Positions 28,401-37,922 of a DNA stretch of 45,841 nt are shown here, piece by piece (position 1 is the stretch's first letter; the number at the start of each line of letters is the position of its first letter). The notes below the pieces were generated by a model, which was given only the letters and a program-made list of their open reading frames with translations, was not told where the DNA came from and made no database searches. The DNA is from Hyphomicrobiales bacterium (lineage in GTDB: Bacteria > Pseudomonadota > Alphaproteobacteria > Rhizobiales > Rhizobiaceae). The stretch spans positions 1 to 45,841 of the forward strand of contig UBXV01000005.1 of the NCBI GenBank assembly GCA_900469625.1. The letters run 5' to 3'. A program made the translations under genes and the position numbers.

Positions 28401-28616
28401 GCCCGGACCGAACAGGCGCTGATCCGGTCGATCATCGACATCGCCCGTTCGCTGGGGATCGAGACGGTGGCGGAAGGCGTGGAGACGATGGCGCACGCCG
28501 AGATGCTCGGCATTCTCGGCTGCGACCTGTTGCAGGGCTATGCCTTCTCCAAACCGCTCAGCGCCGAAAACTTCCTGGCATTCGCGACGGAGCGCGGGCT
28601 CAAGCTCGCCTCCTGA
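25437..28616 (+). CDS. Membrane CHASE-PAS-PAS-GGDEF-EAL protein (c-di-GMP turnover)
   Basis: 1059 residues from GTG 25437, which has GAGGGA at 25425-25430; an ATG at 25356 would add 27 residues. TM1 is about 20-38, a periplasmic CHASE-type sensor 45-270, and TM2 286-307. Two PAS repeats lie at about 330-450 and 485-605 and look like a tandem duplication. GGDEF is at residues 710-714 and EAL at 838-840. GGDEF is intact, so diguanylate cyclase activity is possible, but the inhibitory-site Arg of RxxD reads APGD. The EAL domain keeps its metal-binding residues (EALIRW, NVS, ELVES, DDFGTG, AEGVET), so phosphodiesterase activity is likely. The net direction cannot be told. Confidence 0.92.
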   Translation: MKIVDVLRQRIRAAARFAKPSLIPAAIAGIVVFSGGHVYERQNRENFRSDLAIDVENELNLIANRLQSEINTNIAALNGFANSIGVHPEMSADDFTIMSTKLLLQNPQMVRASAAPGGVVRNAFPRESQQWFVGTDFNKFGATRRAVERASSTVRPVMIGPVRLPSGRSGFELFLPVFAKIQGRMERWGYVEAIIDEKALYRSARLLEEGVETPEFTSDHRHVDVHLAIRDISEPERIQDAFFGDDGVFRTSPAKRQLALPGGVWELAATPIGGWDQLPENSRDLRLAIAAAVAVVVIPILLTGGLVNERQRNIAKLRAREGEVMTLSHRLNLALEASKIGIWEIDQETQERSWDDRMFHLHGLTVHEDEPTYDEWRATVHPDDVGIAANALFRSLDEGLEYRSQYRVVLADGSIRHIRNVGSGHQGVDGRSKITGISWDVTDDVLKNERLAAAKAQVDQQNLELEQALKGLYEREQDLEKLSRRLDLALDSYRCGMWEADLDNNVAYWDERMHQLYGLVYTDGATNEEIWLDALHPDDRGSALLAVNTAIGARETYVHQARVVMAEGAVRYIRSVGKLHISPEGRRKLVGIALDVTDDVVMTEQLRAAKAMADAKNAELEQARIRIEHNSLHDPLTGLGNRRMLDKALEHLTGAGADAPQSIAILHIDLDRFKQINDTLGHAAGDAMLVHASEILRSNIAPGDIVARIGGDEFVVVITGAPGDAALAALCDRIIAEMRQPVDYNGFPCRFGVSIGVAVARQAHADARKLLVNADMALYRAKENGRNRYQFFTQILQAEVVTAKRVADEILEGIERDEFVPWYQPQFDASTLALSGVEALIRWRHPRQGILTPDKFLAIADELNVTAALDRLVLEKSLADQMRWAAAGLRVPKISVNVSAKRLQDERLLASLEGLSIVPGQLSFELVESIFLDESDDIVTANIEGIKKLGIDIEIDDFGTGHTSIVSLLKIKPKRLKIDRQLVVPVLSARTEQALIRSIIDIARSLGIETVAEGVETMAHAEMLGILGCDLLQGYAFSKPLSAENFLAFATERGLKLAS

Positions 28617-28688
28617 AGCGACTGCAAAATCCCGGTGCGCATCGGAAGGACTTTCCCCTGTCCCGGCTTTCCACTATGAGGGTTGCGC

Positions 28689-28709
28689 CCGTACATGAAA
28701 GATGTACGG
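28689..28709. promoter_or_regulatory. Perfect hairpin in the aroC leader
   Basis: CCGTACAT (28689-28696) pairs with ATGTACGG (28702-28709) across a GAAAG loop, 28 bases before the aroC ATG. The 8-bp perfect dyad with no T tract could be an operator or a structured 5' leader. It also contains an in-frame ATG (28702) that would add 12 residues to AroC. Confidence 0.5.
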
Positions 28710-28737
28710 CCGTTGCTTCTCAGAGTTCGGTTGCCTC

Positions 28738-29835
28738 ATGTCTCACAACACGTTCGGTCATCTCTTCCGCGTCACCACCTGGGGTGAAAGCCATGGACCA
28801 GCACTTGGCTGCGTGGTCGACGGGTGCCCTCCCGGCATTCGTTTCACGCTCGCCGAACTGCAGGCCTGGCTCGACAAGCGCAAGCCGGGCCAGTCGCGCT
28901 TCGTCACGCAGCGCCGCGAGGAGGACCTCGTGAAAATCCTCTCCGGCGTCATGCTGGACGAGGACGGCGAGACGATGATCTCGACCGGCACGCCGATCTC
29001 GATGCTGATCGAAAATACCGACCAGCGCTCGAAAGACTATTCGGAAATCTCCAAGCGCTATCGCCCGGGGCATGCCGACTACACCTACGACGTCAAATAC
29101 GGCATTCGCGACTATCGCGGCGGCGGCCGGTCGTCGGCACGCGAAACGGCAGCGCGCGTCGCTGCCGGCGGCATTGCCCGCAAGGTCGTTCCGGGCCTCG
29201 TCGTGCGTGCGGCACTCGTCCAGATCGGCAAGCACAAGATCGACCGCGCCAACTGGGATTGGGCCGAGGTCAACAACAATCCGTTCTTTGCTCCCGACCC
29301 GGCGATCGTGCCTGTCTGGGAAGCCTATCTCGATGGTATCCGCAAGTCGGGATCGTCGATCGGCGCCGTCGTCGAGGTGGTGGCCGAGGGCGTGCCTGCC
29401 GGGATCGGCGCACCGATCTACGCCAAGCTTGACCAGGACATCGCTTCGAACCTGATGTCGATCAACGCCGTCAAGGGCGTCGAGATCGGCAACGGCTTCG
29501 GCGCGGCCGAAATCACCGGCGAGGAAAACGCCGACGAGATGCGCATCGGCGACGACGGCCAGCCGGTCTTCCTCTCCAACCATGCCGGTGGCATCCTCGG
29601 CGGAATTTCGACCGGACAGCCGGTCATTGCCCGCTTTGCGATCAAGCCGACCTCGTCCATCCTGACCGAGCGCCGCTCGATCGACAGCGACGGCAACGAG
29701 GTGGATGTGCGCACCAAGGGGCGTCATGATCCTTGCGTCGGCATCCGCGCCGTACCGATCGGCGAGGCGATGGTTGCCTGCACGATTGCGGATCACTACC
29801 TGCGAGACCGCGGCCAGACCGGCCGGCTCAAGTAA
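28738..29835 (+). CDS. aroC: Chorismate synthase
   Basis: 365 residues. It converts 5-enolpyruvylshikimate 3-phosphate to chorismate with reduced FMN, the last step of the shikimate pathway. The three family signatures are seen: [18 protein letters not shown] near the N terminus, [19 protein letters not shown] in the middle, and [17 protein letters not shown] near the C terminus. The ATG at 28738 gives the standard [20 protein letters not shown] start; an upstream in-frame ATG lies in a hairpin and is rejected. ribB follows after 30 bases, so the two are probably one operon. Confidence 0.97.
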   Translation: MSHNTFGHLFRVTTWGESHGPALGCVVDGCPPGIRFTLAELQAWLDKRKPGQSRFVTQRREEDLVKILSGVMLDEDGETMISTGTPISMLIENTDQRSKDYSEISKRYRPGHADYTYDVKYGIRDYRGGGRSSARETAARVAAGGIARKVVPGLVVRAALVQIGKHKIDRANWDWAEVNNNPFFAPDPAIVPVWEAYLDGIRKSGSSIGAVVEVVAEGVPAGIGAPIYAKLDQDIASNLMSINAVKGVEIGNGFGAAEITGEENADEMRIGDDGQPVFLSNHAGGILGGISTGQPVIARFAIKPTSSILTERRSIDSDGNEVDVRTKGRHDPCVGIRAVPIGEAMVACTIADHYLRDRGQTGRLK

Positions 29836-29865
29836 TTAGGCCCAAGACAAATCGGGAAGATCATC

Positions 29866-30966
29866 ATGTCCTATGACCAGAAGCGCGTCGTCGATGCCAT
29901 CAGGGCCTTCGAGGCCGGCGAAATCGTCGTCGTCACAGATGATGACGGCCGCGAGAACGAAGGCGACCTGATCGTCGCCGCTGTTCATTGCACGCCCGAA
30001 AAGATGGCCTTCATCGTGCGCCACACCTCGGGGATCGTCTGCACGCCGATGCCGCGCGAGGAGGCAAAGCGGCTCAATCTGAATGCCATGGTGGCGGAAA
30101 ACGATTCTGCGCACACCACCGCCTTCACGGTCTCGGTCGACTTCAAGCATGGCACCACCACCGGCATCTCGGCCGACGATCGCACGCTGACCGTGCGCAA
30201 CCTCGCCAACCCGAATGTCGGCCCGAGCGATTTCGTGCGCCCCGGGCATATCTTTCCGCTGGTCGCCCGCGAAGGCGGCGTCCTGATGCGTTCGGGCCAT
30301 ACGGAGGCTGCCGTCGATCTGTGCAAGCTCGCAAGCCTGCCGCCGATCGGCGTCATCTGCGAACTGGTCAATGACGACGGCACGGTGACGCGTGGACCCC
30401 AGGTCAGCGCATTTGCCGAAAAGCACGGCCTGAAGCAGGTCTCGGTCGCCGATCTCATCGCCTATCGCCAGCGCAAGGAAACGCTGATCGAGCAGGGCGG
30501 CTCGTTCGACATCGAGACGCCCTATGGCAAGGCCAAGGGACATTCCTATTCTCTGCCCTGGGATCCGATGCAGCACCTGGCCGTGATCTTCGGCGACATT
30601 CGCGACGGCGTCGACATCCCGGTCCGCCTGCACCTTGAAAATGTCGGCGCCGATGTTTTCGGCAAGGACTGCCAGATCGATCGGATCATGAAGCGCATGG
30701 CCGAAGAGGGCAGGGGTGTCATCGTCTACCTGCGCGAAGGTTCGGTCGGCGTCGGCGTGTCGCAGACCGCACGAAAGGGCAAGCATGACCGCGAAGCCCA
30801 TGACGAGGCGCAGGCTCGCGAAAGCGAATGGCTGGAAATCGGTCTCGGCGCGCAGATCCTGAAGGATCTCGGCATCAGTTCGATCCGGCTGCTTGCCTCG
30901 CGCGAGCGCCACTATGTCGGCCTCGAAGGTTTCGGCATCAAGATTGCCGCGACCGACATCATCTGA
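29866..30966 (+). CDS. ribB: 3,4-dihydroxy-2-butanone 4-phosphate synthase with degenerate GTP cyclohydrolase II domain
   Basis: 366 residues. The N-terminal DHBP synthase domain (about 1-200) is complete: DDDGRENEGDL, FIVRHTSGIVC, GISADDR, RPGHIFPL and HTEAAVDLC. It makes the four-carbon unit of riboflavin from ribulose 5-phosphate. The C-terminal half has the GTP cyclohydrolase II fold of RibBA proteins, but the zinc motif, normally SEC-LTGD and CDC, reads LENVGADVFGKDC. At least two of three zinc cysteines are gone, and the later catalytic arginine segment is altered (REGSVGVG). The second activity is therefore probably lost, and a separate RibA is expected elsewhere. It follows aroC by 30 bases and ends at a terminator. 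Confidence 0.92.
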   Translation: MSYDQKRVVDAIRAFEAGEIVVVTDDDGRENEGDLIVAAVHCTPEKMAFIVRHTSGIVCTPMPREEAKRLNLNAMVAENDSAHTTAFTVSVDFKHGTTTGISADDRTLTVRNLANPNVGPSDFVRPGHIFPLVAREGGVLMRSGHTEAAVDLCKLASLPPIGVICELVNDDGTVTRGPQVSAFAEKHGLKQVSVADLIAYRQRKETLIEQGGSFDIETPYGKAKGHSYSLPWDPMQHLAVIFGDIRDGVDIPVRLHLENVGADVFGKDCQIDRIMKRMAEEGRGVIVYLREGSVGVGVSQTARKGKHDREAHDEAQARESEWLEIGLGAQILKDLGISSIRLLASRERHYVGLEGFGIKIAATDII

Positions 30967-30998
30967 CGCTCAGGCGATTGCCGCCCTCAAGATGTTTC

Positions 30999-31025
30999 AA
31001 GCCCGGGTCAGCGCCCGGGCTTTTG
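30999..31025 (+). terminator. Intrinsic terminator after ribB
   Basis: AAGCCCGGG (30999-31007) pairs with CCCGGGCTT (31014-31022) across a 6-base loop, followed by TT. It closes the aroC-ribB unit. Confidence 0.8.
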
Positions 31026-31048
31026 CTTGCCTGGCACCCGGATACGAA

Positions 31049-31073
31049 AAAGCCGCGCACGGGGCGCGGCTTT
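31049..31073 (-). terminator. Intrinsic terminator after ialB
   Basis: A perfect 10-bp stem (31049-31058 with 31064-31073) has an ACGGG loop. On the minus strand it runs into a T tract, so it best serves the ialB gene, whose stop is at 31098. Confidence 0.85.
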
Positions 31074-31097
31074 CGAAAACAGTAGGCGACAGGCGGA

Positions 31098-31628
31098 TCA
31101 GGGCAGGGCGTCGTAGCCTTCGCCGAACCCCTTCAGGTCGACGGGGATGCCGATGCCTTCTTCGGGAGACTGGAAGACGATGAACGTCGCCGTCGCGCCG
31201 GCGCGGAAAGTCTTCAAGAGTTCGTCCTCGAGCACGACTTCGGCGTAGCAGCCGTCCGAGAAGCAGCGCACGAAATAGGCGCGGCCGATATCCTTGCCGT
31301 CGACATTGAGCCCAAGGCCGTTCGGCAAGAGCACGCCGAGCGGCGCCAGAACGCGCAGGATCTTCGCCTTGCGGTCGGCAGTCTTCAGGACCACGACCGA
31401 GAGGCCGACTTCCGGCCGGTCTTCGGCGATGACGTTCTGCATCAGGGCGCATTGGTCGGTCGAGGCACCTGCTGGCTGATCGCAGACGATCGACCACGCC
31501 CCATGGTTTGACTTGACCGTTCCGGGCGCGCCAGCGGGTTGTTGGGCAGCGCTCGCCGTGGGGAGGGCGAGGACGGCAAATCCGAGAGCGGCAAGAGCCG
31601 ACAGTCGGGAGAAGAGGGGCAGGCCCAT
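31098..31628 (-). CDS. Invasion-associated locus B (IalB) family protein
   Basis: 176 residues. A signal peptide covers about residues 1-28 (ending TASAA). The mature part is an IalB domain: GAWSIVCDQPAG near residue 43, QCALMQNVIAED, ILRVLAPLGVLLPNGLGL, and a paired cysteine segment FVRCFSDGCYAEV. It is likely periplasmic or outer-membrane associated. In Bartonella IalB affects erythrocyte invasion; in rhizobia the role is unknown. The ATG at 31628 has GAGG five bases upstream; an ATG at 31652 would add eight residues without a ribosome site. It is divergent from the cytochrome oxidase operon, sharing a 355-base spacer. Confidence 0.88.
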   Translation of the reverse strand: MGLPLFSRLSALAALGFAVLALPTASAAQQPAGAPGTVKSNHGAWSIVCDQPAGASTDQCALMQNVIAEDRPEVGLSVVVLKTADRKAKILRVLAPLGVLLPNGLGLNVDGKDIGRAYFVRCFSDGCYAEVVLEDELLKTFRAGATATFIVFQSPEEGIGIPVDLKGFGEGYDALP

Positions 31629-31983
31629 GTAAACCTCAAAACGTCGAATCATCAGGGCTATTCTTGGAGCGCGCGGGGAGAAATGAAAAGCCCTGCGGGG
31701 TACATTCCAGCGCCATATGGCGGAAATTGGGCTTGCGGAACGCCATTGTCGCGCTGACGTGGCGCAGTTGCGTCTTCAATGGCGCGGATTGGCGCATATA
31801 AGTCGATTCGCCGGGGGTTCGAAGGGGCGCCTGTGAGAAAAGTCGTATTTGTGCAAAAATGCCGCATGGGGTTGATTGCACAGATGTTGCGGCGTTGGGC
31901 AAACTGTGGTTTGAAGCGCTGCAGTATCGCAGGGATTCTGCGTTCCGGTTTGATCCTGATCAAGCGCATTGGGGAGACATATT
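31629..31983. promoter_or_regulatory. Divergent ialB / ctaC control region (355 bases, no gene)
   Basis: No credible coding frame is seen. It must hold promoters for ialB (minus) and the oxidase operon (plus). Visible elements are a 12-base perfect palindrome CGCCATATGGCG at 31711-31722, an AT-rich CATATAAG at about 31795-31802 that could be a -10 region, and a perfect FNR/FixK-type box at 31950-31963. I could not fix a convincing -35/-10 pair. Confidence 0.6.
31950..31963. promoter_or_regulatory. FNR/FixK-type box just upstream of ctaC
   Basis: TTGATCCTGATCAA matches the TTGAT-N4-ATCAA consensus of the FNR/FixK/Anr family in every fixed position. It ends seven bases before the GGGGAGA ribosome site and 20 bases before the GTG start codon of ctaC. 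Activating sites are usually centred near -41.5; applied here that would place the transcript start inside ctaC. Repression of the aa3 oxidase under low oxygen is therefore the likelier role. This is inference from position. Confidence 0.65.
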
Positions 31984-34577
<2,594 letters not shown>

Positions 34578-34590
34578 TGAGCAAGAAACA

Positions 34591-34633
34591 GAAGCCGCCG
34601 GTTCCGGCGGCTTCACCCCGCCGGAAAACCGGC
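34591..34633 (+). other. Tandem hairpins in the ctaD-ctaB spacer
   Basis: GAAGCCGCC (34591-34599) pairs with GGCGGCTTC (34606-34614), and GCCGG (34620-34624) pairs with CCGGC (34629-34633) across an AAAA loop. Neither is followed by a T run, so they are better candidates for mRNA processing or stability elements within the operon than for terminators. An open frame through them was rejected as coding. Confidence 0.5.
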
Positions 34634-34675
34634 AACAGACGGCCCCTATGGGCAAAAGACGATCAAGGACGAGAC

Positions 34676-35632
34676 ATGACGGTCATCGACAATCACGAAG
34701 CAATGGGCATGGATGGCGCGCCGCGCCTGTCCGAAGCCTCTGCGCGCGATTATTTCGAGCTACTGAAGCCACGCGTCATGTCGCTCGTCGTCTTCACCGC
34801 GCTTGCGGGCCTCGTGCTCGCACCCGGCCATATCAATCCCTTCATCGGTTTCATTGCGATCCTCTGCATCGCCGTCGGGGCTGGCGCCTCCGGCGCGCTC
34901 AACATGTGGTATGACGCCGATATCGACGCGGTCATGACCCGCACCGCCACGCGCCCGATCCCGGCAGGCAAGATCCTGCCCGAGGAAGCGCTCGCCTTCG
35001 GTCTGACGCTCTCCGCCTTTTCCGTGATCATCCTCGGGCTCGCCGTCAATTGGCCCGCAGCCGGGTTGCTCGCCTTCACCATCTTCTTCTACGCCGTTAT
35101 CTATACGATGTGGCTCAAGCGTTCGACGCCTCAGAACATCGTTATAGGCGGCGCTGCCGGCGCCTTCCCGCCGATGATTGGCTGGGCCTGTGTCACCGGC
35201 GGCGTGTCGGTCGAGAGCATCGTTCTCTTCCTCATCACTTTCCTTTGGACGCCGGCGCATTTCTGGGCGCTCGCGCTGTTCAAGATGGGCGACTACGGCG
35301 CGGTCGGCGTGCCGATGCTGCCCAATGTCGCCGGCCAGGCGACCACCAAGAAGCAGATCGTCATCTATGCGGTGCTGACGGCGCTGATCGGCATCTGTCC
35401 CACCTTGCTCGGTTTTGCGAGCATCGGTTACGGCGCGGTTGCGGCAGCACTCGGTCTCGGCTTCATCTGGTATTCGATCGGCGTGCTGCGCATGCCCGAA
35501 AGCGATGAGCGCATGCTGCCGGCCAAGAAACTTTTCGCCTTCTCGATCATGTATCTGTTCGTGATCTTCTCCGCCCTGATGGCGGATCACCTGATCGTCA
35601 ATATCTGGCTGAATGCCGGGAGTGTTGCCTGA
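34676..35632 (+). CDS. ctaB: Protohaem IX farnesyltransferase (haem O synthase)
   Basis: 318 residues of the UbiA prenyltransferase family with about nine membrane helices. It adds a farnesyl group to haem B, making haem O, the precursor of the haem A used by subunit I. The prenyl-diphosphate motif [19 protein letters not shown] is intact, and a second acidic region follows in the later loop. AAGGA six bases before the ATG at 34676 supports this start. An upstream in-frame ATG at 34577 would cross two hairpins and give a low-complexity basic leader, so it is rejected. The stop overlaps the coxF-like start by one base. Confidence 0.95.
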   Translation: MTVIDNHEAMGMDGAPRLSEASARDYFELLKPRVMSLVVFTALAGLVLAPGHINPFIGFIAILCIAVGAGASGALNMWYDADIDAVMTRTATRPIPAGKILPEEALAFGLTLSAFSVIILGLAVNWPAAGLLAFTIFFYAVIYTMWLKRSTPQNIVIGGAAGAFPPMIGWACVTGGVSVESIVLFLITFLWTPAHFWALALFKMGDYGAVGVPMLPNVAGQATTKKQIVIYAVLTALIGICPTLLGFASIGYGAVAAALGLGFIWYSIGVLRMPESDERMLPAKKLFAFSIMYLFVIFSALMADHLIVNIWLNAGSVA

Positions 35633-35772
35633 TGGAAACCGTCAAGCTGAACGAAGCCCAGAAGAAGTCCCGTCGCGGTCGCAACATTGCGCTCGGTGTC
35701 GTGCTGGCTGGCCTCGTCGTCCTCTTTTACGTCGTCACGCTGATCAAGTTCGGCAACGGCATGGTCAACTGA
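35632..35772 (+). CDS. coxF: CoxF-like small membrane protein of the oxidase operon
   Basis: 46 residues: a basic N-terminal stretch ([10 protein letters not shown]) and one membrane helix at about residues 18-38 ([20 protein letters not shown]), then FGNGMVN. The size, single helix and position between ctaB and ctaG match the small CoxF-type protein annotated in rhizobial oxidase operons. The ATG at 35632 shares a base with the ctaB stop, and the TGA is 11 bases before the ctaG ATG, so translation is tightly coupled. It is likely an assembly or stabilising factor for the aa3 oxidase. That role is inferred from context only. Confidence 0.85.
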   Translation: METVKLNEAQKKSRRGRNIALGVVLAGLVVLFYVVTLIKFGNGMVN

Positions 35773-35783
35773 GGAGCCGCGAT

Positions 35784-36383
35784 ATGACGACCTCCGAGAA
35801 CCCAGAGCAGAAGCAGCGCTCGAACGGCGTCATCGTCGGCACCTGCGTTGCCTTCGTCGTCGGCATGACCGGGATGGCCTATGCGGCCGTGCCGCTCTAC
35901 GACATGTTCTGCCGTGTCACCGGCTACAACGGCACCACGCAGCGCGTCGAGCAGGCGTCTGACGTCATCCTCGACGAAAAGGTCAGGGTCACCTTCGACG
36001 CCAACACGTCGGGTGGTCTGCCCTGGGAGTTCAAGCCCGTACAGCGCGACATCGACGTGCGTATCGGCGAGACGGTGCAGGTGATGTACCGCGCCAAGAA
36101 CCTTTCGTCGAAGCCGACGACGGGCCAGGCGACGTTCAACGTCACGCCGATGCAGGCCGGCGCCTACTTCAACAAGGTTCAATGCTTCTGCTTTACCGAG
36201 ACGACCCTGCAGCCGGGAGAGGAGATGGAGATGCCGGTGGTATTCTTCGTCGATCCGGACATGGTCAAGGCGGTGGAGACCAAGGACATCAAGACACTGA
36301 CGCTTTCCTACACCTTCTACCCGCGCGAGCCGTCGAAGCCGGTCGCCCAGGTGAAGACGGGCGAAACTGAGAACAAACTTTGA
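35784..36383 (+). CDS. ctaG: Cytochrome c oxidase assembly protein CtaG (Cox11)
   Basis: 199 residues. One N-terminal membrane helix (about 17-38) is followed by a periplasmic immunoglobulin-like domain. The copper-binding motif CFCF is in [13 protein letters not shown]. It delivers copper to the CuB site of subunit I. GAGGAG just upstream supports the ATG at 35784. Conserved segments YNGTTQR and [12 protein letters not shown] are present. It is placed after coxF and followed by a 64-base spacer with an imperfect hairpin (36390-36415) before ctaE. Confidence 0.96.
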   Translation: MTTSENPEQKQRSNGVIVGTCVAFVVGMTGMAYAAVPLYDMFCRVTGYNGTTQRVEQASDVILDEKVRVTFDANTSGGLPWEFKPVQRDIDVRIGETVQVMYRAKNLSSKPTTGQATFNVTPMQAGAYFNKVQCFCFTETTLQPGEEMEMPVVFFVDPDMVKAVETKDIKTLTLSYTFYPREPSKPVAQVKTGETENKL

Positions 36384-36389
36384 CTGGAG

Positions 36390-36415
36390 GCCCGTTTCGG
36401 CTAAGCCGGAAGGGC
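36390..36415 (+). other. Imperfect hairpin in the ctaG-ctaE spacer
   Basis: GCCCGTTTCGGC and GCCGGAAGGGC fold across a TAA loop, with one bulged G and one G-T pair. There is no T tract. It resembles the structure in the ctaD-ctaB spacer in being inside the operon. Confidence 0.35.
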
Positions 36416-36447
36416 GACAAGAGAAAGACCTATCGGGGATTACTGAC

Positions 36448-37326
36448 ATGGCCGATGCGCATCAGAAGAATCACGACTACCACATCATCGACCCGAGCCC
36501 CTGGCCGTTGCTTGCCTCGATTGGCGCATTCGTCATGGCCTTCGGCGGTGTCGGCTACATGCGTTATCTCTCGGGCGGCTCGTTCAAGCTGTTCGGCGCC
36601 GAGCTTGCCAATCCGTGGGTCTTCTTCATCGGCCTCGTCATCGTTCTCTACACCATGTACGGCTGGTGGTCTGACACGGTGAAGGAAGCCCACGAGGGTC
36701 ATCACACCCGCGTCGTCTCTTTGCACCTGCGCTACGGCATGATCATGTTCATCGCTTCGGAAGTGATGTTCTTCGTCGCCTGGTTCTGGGCCTATTTCGA
36801 CGCGAGCCTGTTCCCGGGCGAAGCCATCCAGGCGACCCGCACCGCCTTTACCGGTGGCGTCTGGCCGCCGAAGGGCATCGAGGTTCTCGACCCCTGGCAC
36901 CTGCCGCTCTACAACACCGTCATCCTGCTTCTTTCCGGCACGACGGTAACCTGGGCGCACCACGCTCTGCTGCACAACGATCGCAAGGGCCTCATCTCCG
37001 GCCTGTCGCTGACGGTCGTGCTCGGCGTGCTGTTCTCCTACGTTCAGGTCTACGAATACGCGCACGCTCCGTTCGCCTTCAAGGACTCGATCTACGGCGC
37101 AACCTTCTTCATGGCGACCGGTTTCCACGGCTTCCACGTTCTCGTCGGCACGATCTTCCTGCTCGTCTGCCTGCTGCGCGCGCTGCGCGGCGACTTCACG
37201 CCGAAGCAGCATTTCGGCTTCGAGGCGGCTGCCTGGTACTGGCATTTCGTTGACGTCGTCTGGCTGTTCCTCTTCTTCTCCATCTACATCTGGGGTGGTT
37301 GGGGCGCGCCGATCGCGCACATGTAA
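36448..37326 (+). CDS. ctaE: Cytochrome c oxidase subunit III
   Basis: 292 residues with about seven membrane helices. Subunit III stabilises the oxidase core and supports proton uptake. Typical segments are [19 protein letters not shown], the [11 protein letters not shown] region, [16 protein letters not shown] [12 protein letters not shown], and the C-terminal [17 protein letters not shown]. The ATG at 36448 gives the expected start [20 protein letters not shown]. It is the last gene of the oxidase operon; an intrinsic terminator begins 30 bases after the stop. Confidence 0.97.
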   Translation: MADAHQKNHDYHIIDPSPWPLLASIGAFVMAFGGVGYMRYLSGGSFKLFGAELANPWVFFIGLVIVLYTMYGWWSDTVKEAHEGHHTRVVSLHLRYGMIMFIASEVMFFVAWFWAYFDASLFPGEAIQATRTAFTGGVWPPKGIEVLDPWHLPLYNTVILLLSGTTVTWAHHALLHNDRKGLISGLSLTVVLGVLFSYVQVYEYAHAPFAFKDSIYGATFFMATGFHGFHVLVGTIFLLVCLLRALRGDFTPKQHFGFEAAAWYWHFVDVVWLFLFFSIYIWGGWGAPIAHM

Positions 37327-37355
37327 GACGAATAGAGCGCATGCTCTTGACGATG

Positions 37356-37388
37356 AGGCGGCTGCAACCATGCAGCCGCCTTATTTTT
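37356..37388 (+). terminator. Strong intrinsic terminator of the cytochrome oxidase operon
   Basis: An 11-bp perfect stem (37356-37366 with 37371-37381) with an ACCA loop is followed by TATTTTTTG. It separates ctaE from the L,D-transpeptidase gene, so the downstream genes need their own promoter or read-through. Confidence 0.92.
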
Positions 37389-37424
37389 TGTCTGTGTTGC
37401 GTGTGGCAAGCGAGGGGAGGCGGC

Positions 37425-37922
37425 ATGGCAATGCGGGTGGCGACGATGACGGTGGCATGGCTCCTGGCGGGCTGCGCTTCAGCGTTCTCAGGCGATATCG
37501 CCGACCGGGTGGTGGTGCACAAGGAAAAGCGCGTCCTGCAGCTCTACCGCGGGAGCGAGATGCTGCGTCAATACTCGGTTGCCCTCGGTGGCAACCCTAT
37601 CGGTCACAAGCAACGGGAAGGCGACCGGCGAACGCCCGAGGGCCTCTATCTTCTCGACTGGCGCAACAACAAGAGCGGCTATCACCTTTCGATACACGTC
37701 TCCTACCCTCGACCCGAGGACGCAGCGGCAGCGGCCGCAAGCGGCGTCGATCCCGGCGGCATGATCATGATCCATGGTCAGCCCAATTATTTTTTCGGCT
37801 GGCTGGCGTTTTTGACGCAGATGTACGATTGGACGGATGGCTGCATTGCGGTTACCAATGCCGAAATGGACGAAATCTGGGACATGGTTCCCAACAACAC
37901 GCCGATCGAGATCAATCCGTGA
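37425..37922 (+). CDS. L,D-transpeptidase (YkuD) family lipoprotein
   Basis: 165 residues. A signal sequence with lipobox LLAGC predicts a lipidated Cys near residue 16. The YkuD domain starts at VVVHKEKRVLQLYRG and ends with the active site: IHGQPN and, about 25 residues on, TDGCIAVTN with the catalytic cysteine. This end pattern is like the YafK/ErfK branch, which makes or hydrolyses peptidoglycan-lipoprotein or 3-3 links. GAGGGGAGG directly upstream supports the ATG at 37425 (37431 also possible). Its stop overlaps the DUF983 start as GTGA, tying it to the SURF1 unit. Confidence 0.88.
   Translation: MAMRVATMTVAWLLAGCASAFSGDIADRVVVHKEKRVLQLYRGSEMLRQYSVALGGNPIGHKQREGDRRTPEGLYLLDWRNNKSGYHLSIHVSYPRPEDAAAAAASGVDPGGMIMIHGQPNYFFGWLAFLTQMYDWTDGCIAVTNAEMDEIWDMVPNNTPIEINP

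Noticed and set aside
29836-29865. FMN riboswitch before ribB
   Set aside because: The spacer to aroC is only 30 bases, far too short for the aptamer.
31805-31835. GGTTCGAA resembling a tRNA T-loop in the ctaC upstream spacer
   Set aside because: The flanks cannot form a T-stem, and no acceptor, D or anticodon arms are present.
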